Part shown: piece after piece, positions 25,443 through 33,423 of the stretch | How positions within the stretch are numbered: the first letter of the stretch is position 1 | How the letters are laid out: each line of letters opens with the position of its first letter | NCBI GenBank assembly: GCA_900109435.1 | Contig: FNZT01000008.1 | Coordinates: 1 to 64,000 of the forward strand | Origin: Ruminococcus sp. YRD2003 | Lineage (GTDB): Bacteria > Bacillota > Clostridia > Oscillospirales > Ruminococcaceae | Direction: 5' to 3' | Length of the DNA: 64,000 nucleotides | Translations under genes and position numbers: made by a program | The notes under the pieces: model-generated | Told to the model about the DNA's origin: nothing | The model's database searches: none | The model's input: only the letters and a program-made list of their open reading frames with translations

Positions 25443-27520
25443 TTTTTCAGCTCTCTTTCATAGCCGCAGCCCTCATTCTCGCAGACGAGCCTGCCCGACT
25501 TGCCGCCCTTGTTGAACAGCGTCTTTCCGCAGTCGGGACAAACCTCTGCCGTCGGGACGTTCCACGTCATGAAGTTGCACTCGGGGAAGCCCTCACAGCC
25601 GTAGAAGCTTCTGCCCTTCTTTGATTTTTTGAGGAGCATCTTCTTGCCGCATCTCGGGCAGCTGCCCTCTGTCTCGGTGACTATCTTCTTTGTATTCGAG
25701 CACTCGGGGAACCCTGGGCACGCAAGGAACTTGCCGTACCTGCCGTACTTGATGACCATATTTCGTCCGCAGACCTCGCAGATGACATCGGTCTCCTCGT
25801 CGGGCACCTTGACGCGCTTGCCCTCCATAGCCTCCTCAGCCTTGCTGAGAGTAGAGGAGAACCCGTCATAGAACTCATGCAGTGTACTTACCCAGTCCTT
25901 GACGCCGTGCTCTATCTCGTCGAGGTTATTCTCCATCTCAGCGGTAAACTTCGCGTCTACGATCTCTTTGAAGTGCTCCTTCATCAGCTCTGTGATGACC
26001 TCGCCGAGGTTAGTGGGCTTCAGCGCCTTACCCTCGTGCTCGACGTACTGACGCGCCGTAATGGTCGTGATAGTCGGAGCGTAGGTACTCGGTCTGCCGA
26101 TGCCGTTCTCCTCGAGCGCCTTTATGAGCGAAGCCTCGGTATAGCGCGGAGGCGGCTGAGTGAAGTGCTGATTGCCCGTTACAGATTTGAGCTTCACATT
26201 GTCTCCGACCGCAAGGGGCGGGAGCATTTTCTTGTTCTCGTCGGCACCGTCGGTCGACTCGACATACAGCTTCGTAAAGCCGTCGAACTTGACGGAATAC
26301 CCCGACGCACGGAATGTACAGCCGTTCGCCTCGATATCCACCGACACCGTATCGAGCAGAGCATTAGCCATCTGACTTGCGATGAAGCGCTCCCAGATGA
26401 GCTTGTAGAGCTTGAACTGGTCGCTCGTCAGACCCGATTTCACGCGCTCGGGCGAGAGTTCGGGAGTAGAGGGACGTATTGCCTCATGCGCGTCCTGAGC
26501 ATTGCTTTTTGTCTTGAAAACTCTTGGCTTCTCGGGGAGGTACTCGCTGCCGTAAACAGTGCTGATGTACTGAGCGGCAGCCGCCTTCGCCTCCTCGGAG
26601 ATACGCAGACTGTCGGTTCTCATGTAAGTGATGAGACCTACCGCACCGATACCCTCGACGTCGACGCCTTCGTACAGCTCCTGCGCAGCCTTCATGGTAC
26701 GCTTTGCGCTGAATCCGAGCTTGCGTGAAGCCTCCTGCTGCATCGTCGAAGTAATGAACGGCGGAGCGGGCTGCTTCTTGGTTATCTTCTTCTTAACGGA
26801 CGTCACTTCATACTGTGCTCCCTCGAGCCTTGCAAGGAGGCGGTCTGCCTCTGCCTTATTGGGTATCTCGAGCTTGCTGCCGTCCACAGTGACAAGAGCC
26901 GCCTCGAACACCTTTCTCGAAGCGGGAGCGGTGAACTTCGCGTCCACAGACCAGTATTCCTTTGGCACGAACTTGCGTATCTCGTTCTCGCGGTCGACCA
27001 CAAGGCGCACCGCGACCGACTGCACGCGTCCTGCCGACAGACCGCGCTTCACTTTTTTCCACAGGAACGGACTGAGCTTATAGCCCACGAGCCTGTCGAG
27101 TATACGTCTTGCCTGCTGAGCGTTGACGAGGTCGACATCTATCTTGTGCGGGTTGCTCATACCGTTCTGAACGCCCGTTTTTGTTATCTCGTTGAATGCA
27201 ACGCGGTTGTTGTCGTTCATGTCGAGCTTCAGCATCTGCGCTATATGCCATGATATAGCCTCTCCCTCGCGGTCAGGGTCGGTCGCGAGATAGACTTTTC
27301 CGCTCTTCTTCGCGCACTTTTTGAGGTCGTTTATGACGTCCTCCTTGCCCTTCATATCCGTGTACTGCGGAGCGAAATCGTGCTCGGTGTCAACTCCGAG
27401 CTTCGACTTCGGCAGGTCGCGGACGTGACCCATCGAAGCTACCACCTTGTAGCCCTTGCCGAGATATTTCTGTATTGTTTTTGCCTTTGCAGGCGACTCA
27501 ACTATTACTAAGTCTGACAT
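25439..27520 (-). CDS. topA: DNA topoisomerase I
   Basis: 693 residues. The TOPRIM domain is at the N-terminus (VIVESPAKAKTIQKYLG, LATDPDREGEAISWH). The catalytic Tyr lies in GLITYMRTDSLR near residue 300, followed by the family segment DAHEAIRPS. Three C-terminal zinc ribbons follow: CEVCGRNM...CPGFPEC, CPRCGKKM...CEGFPEC and CPDCGKTL...CENEGC. It relaxes negative supercoils. It lies 18 bases after dprA on the same strand. Confidence 0.97.
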   Translation of the reverse strand: MSDLVIVESPAKAKTIQKYLGKGYKVVASMGHVRDLPKSKLGVDTEHDFAPQYTDMKGKEDVINDLKKCAKKSGKVYLATDPDREGEAISWHIAQMLKLDMNDNNRVAFNEITKTGVQNGMSNPHKIDVDLVNAQQARRILDRLVGYKLSPFLWKKVKRGLSAGRVQSVAVRLVVDRENEIRKFVPKEYWSVDAKFTAPASRKVFEAALVTVDGSKLEIPNKAEADRLLARLEGAQYEVTSVKKKITKKQPAPPFITSTMQQEASRKLGFSAKRTMKAAQELYEGVDVEGIGAVGLITYMRTDSLRISEEAKAAAAQYISTVYGSEYLPEKPRVFKTKSNAQDAHEAIRPSTPELSPERVKSGLTSDQFKLYKLIWERFIASQMANALLDTVSVDIEANGCTFRASGYSVKFDGFTKLYVESTDGADENKKMLPPLAVGDNVKLKSVTGNQHFTQPPPRYTEASLIKALEENGIGRPSTYAPTITTITARQYVEHEGKALKPTNLGEVITELMKEHFKEIVDAKFTAEMENNLDEIEHGVKDWVSTLHEFYDGFSSTLSKAEEAMEGKRVKVPDEETDVICEVCGRNMVIKYGRYGKFLACPGFPECSNTKKIVTETEGSCPRCGKKMLLKKSKKGRSFYGCEGFPECNFMTWNVPTAEVCPDCGKTLFNKGGKSGRLVCENEGCGYERELKK

Positions 27521-27538
27521 TTGCCTTTGTACCCCTCA

Positions 27539-28774
27539 TTAAAGTTTTTCATAAATCTTACCGGGCAGTGCTCTGACTGCACCGAGTATCTCCATTTCGG
27601 TGAGCTCGGTCATCAGCTCCGAGCTGTCCAGACCGAGTCTCTGCGCGAGGATATCCGCGTGCAGAGCCCCCTCCGCGAGAGCGTCGGCTATCTGCTTCTG
27701 AACGCCGTCGAGCTGCACATCAGGCTTTTTCGGCTCAGGCGAAGCTTCCTCCCCGCCGTCGATATCAGCAGCATTCCCCGCGATGTAAGTCTCCAGTGCA
27801 GAGACCTTCTTCATCATTCTGTGCCTGTGGACTTTCAGCGGTCGCTCGTCCTCATTGAGGATGCCGTAGGCTTCCGAGCGCACCTCTTCGTAAACGACAG
27901 ACCCGTAGCCGAACACGGAAGCAATATCTGCGGAGCTGAAAAACGGCACAGCGCCCTCACCGAGCAGAGCCGCATTGCCCGAATAGGCATTGCTGAATAT
28001 ATCGGCAGGCGGGAGGCAGAATACTTCCCTGCCCTGTTCGGCGGCGAGTGAAGCCGTGATAAGCGAGCCGCTCTTCTCGGAAGCCTCGAAAACGACGGTC
28101 GCGCGTCCGAGAGCAGCCAATATCCTGTTTCTTTTCGGGAAGTTTCCCGCATGAGGCGAAGTACCGGGCGGATATTCGCTGATGAATACGCCGCCCGCCT
28201 CGAGTATCTCGTCGCGGTGGCTGAAATTCTCGCGCGGATAGTCCACATCAACGCCGCAGCCCAGTACCGCAGCGGTAGGTCTGCCCTGCGAAGCCGCCGC
28301 CAGGTGTGAAGTTATATCCACGCCCACAGCAAAACCGCTCACAATGACCACGCCTCTTGCCGCGAGCTCGGAGCATATCCTCTCCGTGACCCGCAGGCTG
28401 TAGCCGTCAGCCTTACGAGCTCCGACGGCAGTGACCGTCCGCGTGCCCGTCAGACAGCAGATATCGCCGATATAATAGAGTATTGCGGGCGGATTCATTA
28501 TATGTCTGAGCTGCGGAGGATAGTCCTCCGAGCTGTAGCCGACCGTACGGATACCCTTCCTGTCGCATTCCGCAAGGACGCGCTCAGCCGCATCTATATC
28601 GGTTGCCGCCACAGCACAGCGCTCCTTCTCGCCGAGCCGCACCATGCAGCTCCCCGAGCGCAGTTCGCTGTAAGCCTCATCGGGAGTCTCATAGAGCGAC
28701 ATCAGCTCCCATATCCTGCGGCTGCCGATACCGAAGACCATAGTCAGCCACAGCCAGTATTTCTTATTATCCAT
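27539..28774 (-). CDS. dprA: DNA-processing protein DprA
   Basis: 411 residues from ATG 28774 (MDNKKYWLWLTMVFGIGS), chosen because GGAGG lies seven bases before it. An N-terminal helix-hairpin/SAM-like region is followed by the Rossmann-like core with TVTAVGARKADGYSLR, VVSGFAVGVDITSHLAA, FPKRNRILAALGRATVVFEA and SGSLITASLAAEQGREVFCLP, then a C-terminal winged helix (about 345-408). DprA loads RecA on incoming single-stranded DNA. Whether this organism is competent is unknown. The pair with topA is conserved. Confidence 0.94.
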   Translation of the reverse strand: MDNKKYWLWLTMVFGIGSRRIWELMSLYETPDEAYSELRSGSCMVRLGEKERCAVAATDIDAAERVLAECDRKGIRTVGYSSEDYPPQLRHIMNPPAILYYIGDICCLTGTRTVTAVGARKADGYSLRVTERICSELAARGVVIVSGFAVGVDITSHLAAASQGRPTAAVLGCGVDVDYPRENFSHRDEILEAGGVFISEYPPGTSPHAGNFPKRNRILAALGRATVVFEASEKSGSLITASLAAEQGREVFCLPPADIFSNAYSGNAALLGEGAVPFFSSADIASVFGYGSVVYEEVRSEAYGILNEDERPLKVHRHRMMKKVSALETYIAGNAADIDGGEEASPEPKKPDVQLDGVQKQIADALAEGALHADILAQRLGLDSSELMTELTEMEILGAVRALPGKIYEKL

Positions 28775-28797
28775 AACAAGCCTCCCCGTATCCGCCG

Positions 28798-29595
28798 TTA
28801 TCTGAACGGAGCCTGCTTTTTGAGCTCCCACATCAGGATACCCGCAGCCATAGCAGCGTTGAGCGAATTTATAGTGCCGTTCATAGGGATAGTCACGCGC
28901 CTGTCGCATCTTCGGGCGACCTCGTCTGGCAGACCGTTGCCCTCATTCCCGATGAAGACCGCCTGCCGCCTCTCAAAGCCGCATTCGGTGACCTTTTCCG
29001 CGTCGGTGTCAATGACCGCGGCAGAAGTCGCCACCCCGCCTTTTTTGAGCACATCGAAGAGCTCGTCCTCGTCGGCGGTGATATAGATATTCTCGCGGAA
29101 CACCGACCCCATAGTCGAGCGTATGACCTTCGGGCTGTAGAGGTCGCAGCTCCCGCACATAAAGATGCCGTCGATACCGAGAGCGTCTGCGGTACGGATT
29201 ATCATACCTGCATTTCCTGGGTCCTGCAAGCCGAAGAGCACGACATATCTGCCGTTGTCGGCAAAGACGGGAGTTCTCTCCGCGGGTATGCCGCAAATAG
29301 CGAACACGCCCTGAGTAGAACTTGTAGAAGCGATCTTATTGCCAAGCTCATTTGAAATGACAAGAGTTTTTGTATCTCTCAAATCAGCCTGCAAATGCAC
29401 ATCACCAAACTTATCAAAAGCCTGTCTTGTAAATATCAGGTGAGTCACCCTCGCCTTTTCCTTCAGAGCATCCTCAACGATGCGAAGCCCCTCCAACACG
29501 AATAAGCCGTACTGAAGCCTCTCTTTTTTTGATGAGGAGAGCTTCTGATACAGCTTGATAACGGGATTATCCTTAGAGGTAATGATATTCTCCAA
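28798..29595 (-). CDS. TrmH/SpoU-family RNA 2'-O-methyltransferase
   Basis: 265 residues from TTG 29595 (encodes MENIITSKDNPVIKL), the only start with GGAGG at a normal distance; the ATG further upstream lies in a terminator-derived stretch. The N-terminal substrate-binding domain (1-100) is followed by a SPOUT knot with LFGLQDPGNAGMIIRTADA, FIGNEGNGLP and IPMNGTINSLNAAMAAGI. Homologues near infC-rpmI-rplT methylate 23S rRNA or tRNA riboses; the exact target is not decidable here. It is the first gene of the long minus-strand series and lies just beyond two terminators of the ribosomal operon. Confidence 0.9.
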   Translation of the reverse strand: MENIITSKDNPVIKLYQKLSSSKKERLQYGLFVLEGLRIVEDALKEKARVTHLIFTRQAFDKFGDVHLQADLRDTKTLVISNELGNKIASTSSTQGVFAICGIPAERTPVFADNGRYVVLFGLQDPGNAGMIIRTADALGIDGIFMCGSCDLYSPKVIRSTMGSVFRENIYITADEDELFDVLKKGGVATSAAVIDTDAEKVTECGFERRQAVFIGNEGNGLPDEVARRCDRRVTIPMNGTINSLNAAMAAGILMWELKKQAPFR

Positions 29596-29623
29596 TCCTA
29601 CACCTCCGCGCCATGGAAAATGA

Positions 29624-29694
29624 CCTGTAAAAGGCAGGAACAACACCTGCCTTCTACAAGAAAACACGCTCTTTATAATGATAAGGAGCGTGTT
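29624..29694 (-). terminator. Two tandem intrinsic terminators after rplT
   Basis: On the minus strand the stem AACACGCTC/GAGCGTGTT (29694-29686 and 29671-29663) is followed by TTCTTG, then AAGGCAGG/CCTGCCTT (29653-29646 and 29638-29631) followed by TTTTACAGG. They separate the infC operon from the TrmH-type gene. Confidence 0.8.
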
Positions 29695-29705
29695 GATATT
29701 CTTGA

Positions 29706-30059
29706 TTAGAGAGCAGCCTTAGCCTTCTCAGCGATAGCAGAGAAGCCTGCTGCATCGGTGATAGCGATCTCGGAGAGCATCTTTCTGTTGAGAGTGATGC
29801 CAGCCTTCTTGCAGCCGTTCATGAAAGTAGAGTAGTTCATACCGTTGAGCTTAGCAGCAGCGGAGATTCTTGTTATCCAGAGCTGTCTGAACTGTCTCTT
29901 CTTCTGCTTTCTTCCGATGTAAGCGTAGTTGCCGGACTTCATAACGGCCTGCTTAGCCATCTTGAAGTGCTTGCTCTTAGCGCCCCAGTAGCCCTTAGCG
30001 AGCTTTAAAACTTTATTTCTTCTCTTGCGAGTCATCATTGCACCTTTGATACGTGCCAT
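29706..30059 (-). CDS. rplT: 50S ribosomal protein L20
   Basis: 117 residues, [20 protein letters not shown] at the start and the conserved [13 protein letters not shown]20 is an early 50S assembly protein and in Firmicutes represses its own operon at the leader. It is last in infC-rpmI-rplT and is followed by two terminators. Confidence 0.98.
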   Translation of the reverse strand: MARIKGAMMTRKRRNKVLKLAKGYWGAKSKHFKMAKQAVMKSGNYAYIGRKQKKRQFRQLWITRISAAAKLNGMNYSTFMNGCKKAGITLNRKMLSEIAITDAAGFSAIAEKAKAAL

Positions 30060-30118
30060 AGTCTTTTACCTCCAAATAAAAATTAAGTAAGCGTTTTTGA
30101 GAGCGTTGCTCCCGACAA

Positions 30119-30322
30119 TTACATATAGGGAACGAGCTTCTTGATGGTAGGAGCGTTAGCGCTGCCTGCAACACCTGCTGTACGAGCGATTCTCTTGCGC
30201 TTGGTATCCTTCTGAGTAAGTCTGTGTCTCTTGTTGGTCTTCTGGTACTTTACTTTGCCAGTACCGGTGATCTTGAAGCGCTTCTTAGCGCCCGAGTGAG
30301 TTTTAACCTTAACCTTTGCCAT
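30119..30322 (-). CDS. rpmI: 50S ribosomal protein L35
   Basis: 67 residues, [20 protein letters not shown], ending in ...KLVPYM; usual length and sequence. It sits between infC and rplT with a GGAGG-type site before the ATG. Confidence 0.98.
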   Translation of the reverse strand: MAKVKVKTHSGAKKRFKITGTGKVKYQKTNKRHRLTQKDTKRKRIARTAGVAGSANAPTIKKLVPYM

Positions 30323-30358
30323 TGTTAATATCCTCCTTGATTAAGAACTTTCGTGTTC

Positions 30359-30877
30359 TTACTTATTTGTTTTGGGACTGACGAACATAACGATGCTGCG
30401 TCCCTCCATTTTAGCCGGCTTATCAACAGTACCTGCATCTGAAAGAGCTTCCTTGAAGCGGTCGAGCAGCTCAGCGCCGAGCTCGGGGTGAGCGATAGCT
30501 CTCTTGCGGAATCTCACTGATACCTTGAGCTTATCTCCGCCCTGTAAGAATTTGACAGCCTGATTCACCTTTGTTTCAAAGTCGTGGGTATCTATCGTCG
30601 AGAACATACGGATCTCCTTGATAGAAACGATCTTCTGATTTTTTCTTGCTTCCTTTTCACGCTTAGCCTGCTCGAAGCAATACTTTCCGTAGTCCATGAT
30701 ACGGCACACGGGCGGTGTTGCCTGCGGAGCGATCTTCACGAGGTCAAGATCCTGATCAAAGGCTAATTTCTGGGCGTCCTTGGCGGACATCGTTCCAAGC
30801 TTAGTTCCGTCAGCGTCGATAACGAGAATTTCCTTATCCCGAATATCTTCGTTGATCTGCAGTTCCTGTTTGCTAAT
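30359..30877 (-). CDS. infC: Translation initiation factor IF-3, AUU start
   Basis: 172 residues if translation begins at ATT 30877 (ISKQELQINEDIRDKEILVI). GGAGG (30891-30887) is nine bases before this ATT but only three before the in-frame TTG at 30883, and no ATG or GTG is suitably placed. AUU is the known start of infC in enteric bacteria, where IF-3 rejects it and so limits its own synthesis. Both domains are complete: the N-domain with ATPPVCRIMDYGKYCFEQAKR, and the C-domain with IKEIRMFSTIDTHDFETKV and the KLKVSVRFRKR strand. The gene is first in its operon. Confidence 0.95.
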   Translation of the reverse strand: MSKQELQINEDIRDKEILVIDADGTKLGTMSAKDAQKLAFDQDLDLVKIAPQATPPVCRIMDYGKYCFEQAKREKEARKNQKIVSIKEIRMFSTIDTHDFETKVNQAVKFLQGGDKLKVSVRFRKRAIAHPELGAELLDRFKEALSDAGTVDKPAKMEGRSIVMFVSPKTNK

Positions 30878-30898
30878 CTTCAAGCACCTCCGGTTATA

Positions 30899-31041
30899 AA
30901 ATAAAACAAAAATGAGTGCGGAATTATCCGCACTCACACAATACACGTTTAAGACCGCACGGCGAGCCGCACGTTCCTACTCACATATTGACCGTTTAAG
31001 CATAGCCTGACGGTGAGAACGGGTAGTTCTGCTTTGTTCAC
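30899..31041 (-). promoter_or_regulatory. infC-rpmI-rplT leader with terminator-like attenuator
   Basis: The transcript has about 165 untranslated bases. Just before the ribosome binding site the minus strand has a perfect 10-bp stem TGAGTGCGGA/TCCGCACTCA (30936-30927 and 30922-30913, loop of four) followed directly by TTTTTGTTTTATTTT, which is a complete intrinsic terminator inside the leader. Upstream GTGCGG-containing segments (GAACGTGCGGCTCGCCGTGCGG) could form alternative stems. This resembles the L20-responsive leader control of Firmicute infC operons; which protein acts here is inferred. Confidence 0.75.
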
Positions 31042-31047
31042 CTAAAT

Positions 31048-31076
31048 ATTATACCCTCTTCCCACACACTTGTCAA
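31048..31076 (-). promoter_or_regulatory. Perfect-consensus promoter of the infC operon
   Basis: TTGACA (31076-31071), 17-base spacer, TATAAT (31053-31048) on the minus strand. The -35 box overlaps the stop codon of spoIIR. Confidence 0.9.
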
Positions 31077-31720
31077 GCGTCCCCGTCATTTTCATCACAA
31101 TGCACAACAACAGCCTTCCCTATCTCCTTGATTTTATCCCATATAGCAAATCTGACCTCATATTTCTGAGGTTCATAGAGGATATCGAGCTCCTCGCCGT
31201 CAAAGCGTCCGAGCTCCTCCTGCTTGTTGTCCGTGACGTCACAAGCCGCAGGCACGCACAGCGACGGGTACATCACGCACCACCAGTTGTGCCCCCGAGC
31301 GGAGCCTATCTTCACTCTCAGAGCGCGGTAAGTCCCCGCAGGCATGGTTATGTCTCCGTAGGTACGTACATCGAACTCCGTGTCCGCGAGCTCCGCCTCC
31401 ACGGGCAGTTCACAGCCGTTCGCGCGGAGAACTGTCTCGGCAATGCGCTCGATATCGGGCAGCCTGTCCGCAGCTATCGCCTCAGCCTCCGCAAGCGAGT
31501 CCGCCTCGCCGAGGATACCGCTTTCAAGGAGGGCATCCCGCACATAGAGTTTCAGCGTCTGGTCGCGTTCGCTGTCGGACTCGGCAAGGATATGCAGCCT
31601 CAGCACGCTCCCGCGCAGTCTGTCGAGAGCGAGACCGTCCCGCACGAAGCCGACCGTGTTCGATATAAGTATCGCGAGGACAAGTCCCGCCGCAGCAATG
31701 AGTTCATATTTTCTTCTCAT
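31073..31720 (-). CDS. spoIIR: Stage II sporulation protein R
   Basis: 215 residues from ATG 31720 with GAGGTGAT eight bases before. An N-terminal membrane/signal helix (LIAAAGLVLAILISNTVGF) is followed by RLHILAESDSERDQTLKLYVRDALL, and late in the protein by the SpoIIR signature GSARGHNWWCVMYPSLCVP. In Bacillus the forespore secretes SpoIIR, which triggers SpoIIGA to process pro-sigma-E; both of those genes are present at 48-49.6 kb. The stop codon overlaps the infC promoter. Confidence 0.95.
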   Translation of the reverse strand: MRRKYELIAAAGLVLAILISNTVGFVRDGLALDRLRGSVLRLHILAESDSERDQTLKLYVRDALLESGILGEADSLAEAEAIAADRLPDIERIAETVLRANGCELPVEAELADTEFDVRTYGDITMPAGTYRALRVKIGSARGHNWWCVMYPSLCVPAACDVTDNKQEELGRFDGEELDILYEPQKYEVRFAIWDKIKEIGKAVVVHCDENDGDA

Positions 31721-31789
31721 CAATATCACCTCGCAGGTAAATATTGGCAGTGCGGGACGATTTATTCAATTGGAGCTGAAAAGTTTGAG

Positions 31790-31878
31790 CCTTTAGCTCG
31801 TGGTGTCCGCTGACGCGGACTTATTATAAAAATTATCGCCGCAGGCGATACCTTTAGCTAACGGCTAACGGCTAATAG
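31790..31878. repeat. Hairpin-rich intergenic segment between spoIIR and the zinc-ribbon gene
   Basis: GTCCGC/GCGGAC (31805-31820), ATCGCC/GGCGAT (31835-31849) and tandem GCTAACG repeats follow one another. The style resembles the hairpin block at 3858-3915 but the sequence differs. It may act as terminator or as a decayed repeat. Confidence 0.4.
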
Positions 31879-32109
31879 CTATTCCACCTGCTTTATCTTT
31901 TTGCTCTTTCTGAGTCTTTCTATATCTCCTGTTCGTACAAAATGCTCGACATAGCCGCAGTTCCCGCAGATATATCGGTCGACATCCACCGCAGAGAATA
32001 TCGTTGCACCGTACATTATATTGTTTCCCGAGCCGTAACTGCCCGTGTAGCCCTTAGCATAGAGAATATCCGTGCTTCCGCATTTCGGACACTTTTTAGT
32101 ATATTTCAT
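31879..32109 (-). CDS. Small zinc-ribbon protein
   Basis: 76 residues with AAAGGAGG before the ATG. Two CxxC knuckles (CPKCGS near residue 8 and CGNCGY near 48) form one zinc ribbon, separated by a Gly/Tyr/Ser-rich middle, with a Lys-rich end. Such proteins are common as hypothetical genes in Clostridia. No function can be assigned. It diverges from the LRR protein gene. Confidence 0.7.
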   Translation of the reverse strand: MKYTKKCPKCGSTDILYAKGYTGSYGSGNNIMYGATIFSAVDVDRYICGNCGYVEHFVRTGDIERLRKSKKIKQVE

Positions 32110-32382
32110 AAAACGACCTCCTTTCCGAAGTCAGCCATATGATACCACACCGCCGTGACAGTTTCAATACTTTCATTTTTCCGCAAACTGTGCAATATCT
32201 ACAAATTCCGCCTCATCTCAAACGCCGCGGAACGTCATGCTCCGACAGCATTTTCGGGAACATTCCCGACTTTCTCCGCAAAACACGGCGAAACCGTGCT
32301 AAAGCTGTCGAAACTTGCAGATAACTTTTGCTTTACCCGCTGCCCCAAAAGGTATAAAATCATACAAAAAGGAGCTGATGAA

Positions 32383-33297
32383 ATGAAAAAGTTCGTTTCC
32401 ACCCTCGTAACCGTCTTTTCGGCAGTCTCTCTGCTGCTCCCCCTGCCCGCGGAAAGTGCCGAAGAGCCGCAGTACGAGTACACAATAATCAACAACGAAG
32501 CCACGATAACAGGCTACAAGGGCGAGCCCGTCTACATAGACATCCCCGAGACCATAGAGGGCTGTCAGGTCGTAGAACTGCGCGACAACGCCTTCTACGA
32601 GTGCTCAACTCTCAGGCACATCGACCTCCCCGACACTCTCATAAAGATAGGTCACCACTGCTTCTACGCGTGCTCGGCACTCGAGGAGATAAACGTCCCC
32701 GAGTCGGTCACCGACATAGGCATGGGCTGCTTCTGCGGCTGCACGGAGCTGAGCTCCGCCTCCCTGCCCGACACGCTGACCTCGCTGCCCGAGTCCTGCT
32801 TCCGAAGCTGCACCTCGCTCGGCGACTTCACCGTCCCCGCAGGCGTGACCCGCATAGGCGCATTCTGCTTTTCAAGCTGCACCTCACTGAAAAACGTCTC
32901 CCTGAGCAGCTCACTGAAAGGCGTCGGAGACTGCTCATTCTATATGTGCAGCTCGCTGAAGGGAGTCTATGTACCGCCCTCGGTCAGCGATATAGGGCTA
33001 TGTGCTTTCGGATATGTCCCGACCGACAACGGCGCTGAGACAGCCCGTGACTTCGTCCTTCTCGGCGACGGCGGCTCTCCCGTCCGCGACTACGCCAGGG
33101 AGAACCACATCACATTCACCGACGCCTCCGACACCGTACACGCCTTCGCGATACAGCGTATCACAGGCGAACGCCGCCCCATAAACATCCCCTCGGTGCT
33201 CATCATAGCGGGAGCGGCGCTGCTCATAGCCGCCTTTATTTTTGTAAAACGAAAAAACAGTATAAGTTCAAAAGCTAAAATTAATAAAAATCGTTGA
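32383..33297 (+). CDS. Secreted BspA-type leucine-rich repeat protein with C-terminal membrane anchor
   Basis: 304 residues from ATG 32383 (AAAGGAGC upstream). A signal peptide (MKKFVSTLVTVFSAVSLLLP...AESA) is followed by about six LRR_5 repeats of ~23 residues with the pattern 'IDLPDTLIKIGHHCFYACSAL', each with a Cys pair near the turn. A spacer and a membrane helix (about 270-289, VLIIAGAALLIAAFIFV) with a basic end follow. The protein should be cell-surface anchored; BspA-like repeats mediate adhesion in other species. It directly precedes the dockerin cellulase gene but has no dockerin itself. Confidence 0.88.
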   Translation: MKKFVSTLVTVFSAVSLLLPLPAESAEEPQYEYTIINNEATITGYKGEPVYIDIPETIEGCQVVELRDNAFYECSTLRHIDLPDTLIKIGHHCFYACSALEEINVPESVTDIGMGCFCGCTELSSASLPDTLTSLPESCFRSCTSLGDFTVPAGVTRIGAFCFSSCTSLKNVSLSSSLKGVGDCSFYMCSSLKGVYVPPSVSDIGLCAFGYVPTDNGAETARDFVLLGDGGSPVRDYARENHITFTDASDTVHAFAIQRITGERRPINIPSVLIIAGAALLIAAFIFVKRKNSISSKAKINKNR

Positions 33298-33315
33298 AAA
33301 TGAGCAAAAAATAAC

Positions 33316-33344
33316 TTGATTTCCTCCAAAAAATATGGTATCAT
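33316..33344 (+). promoter_or_regulatory. Promoter of the cellulase gene
   Basis: TTGATT (33316-33321) and TATCAT (33339-33344) with a 17-base spacer, giving an A+T-rich leader of about 75 bases before the GGAGGG site. Confidence 0.6.
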
Positions 33345-33423
33345 GGTAGTAATTACAAATAGTTGATTTCCAACTTAATTTTTCACTTAATTTATGCACA
33401 AATTTTTTGGAGGGATAGAAAAC

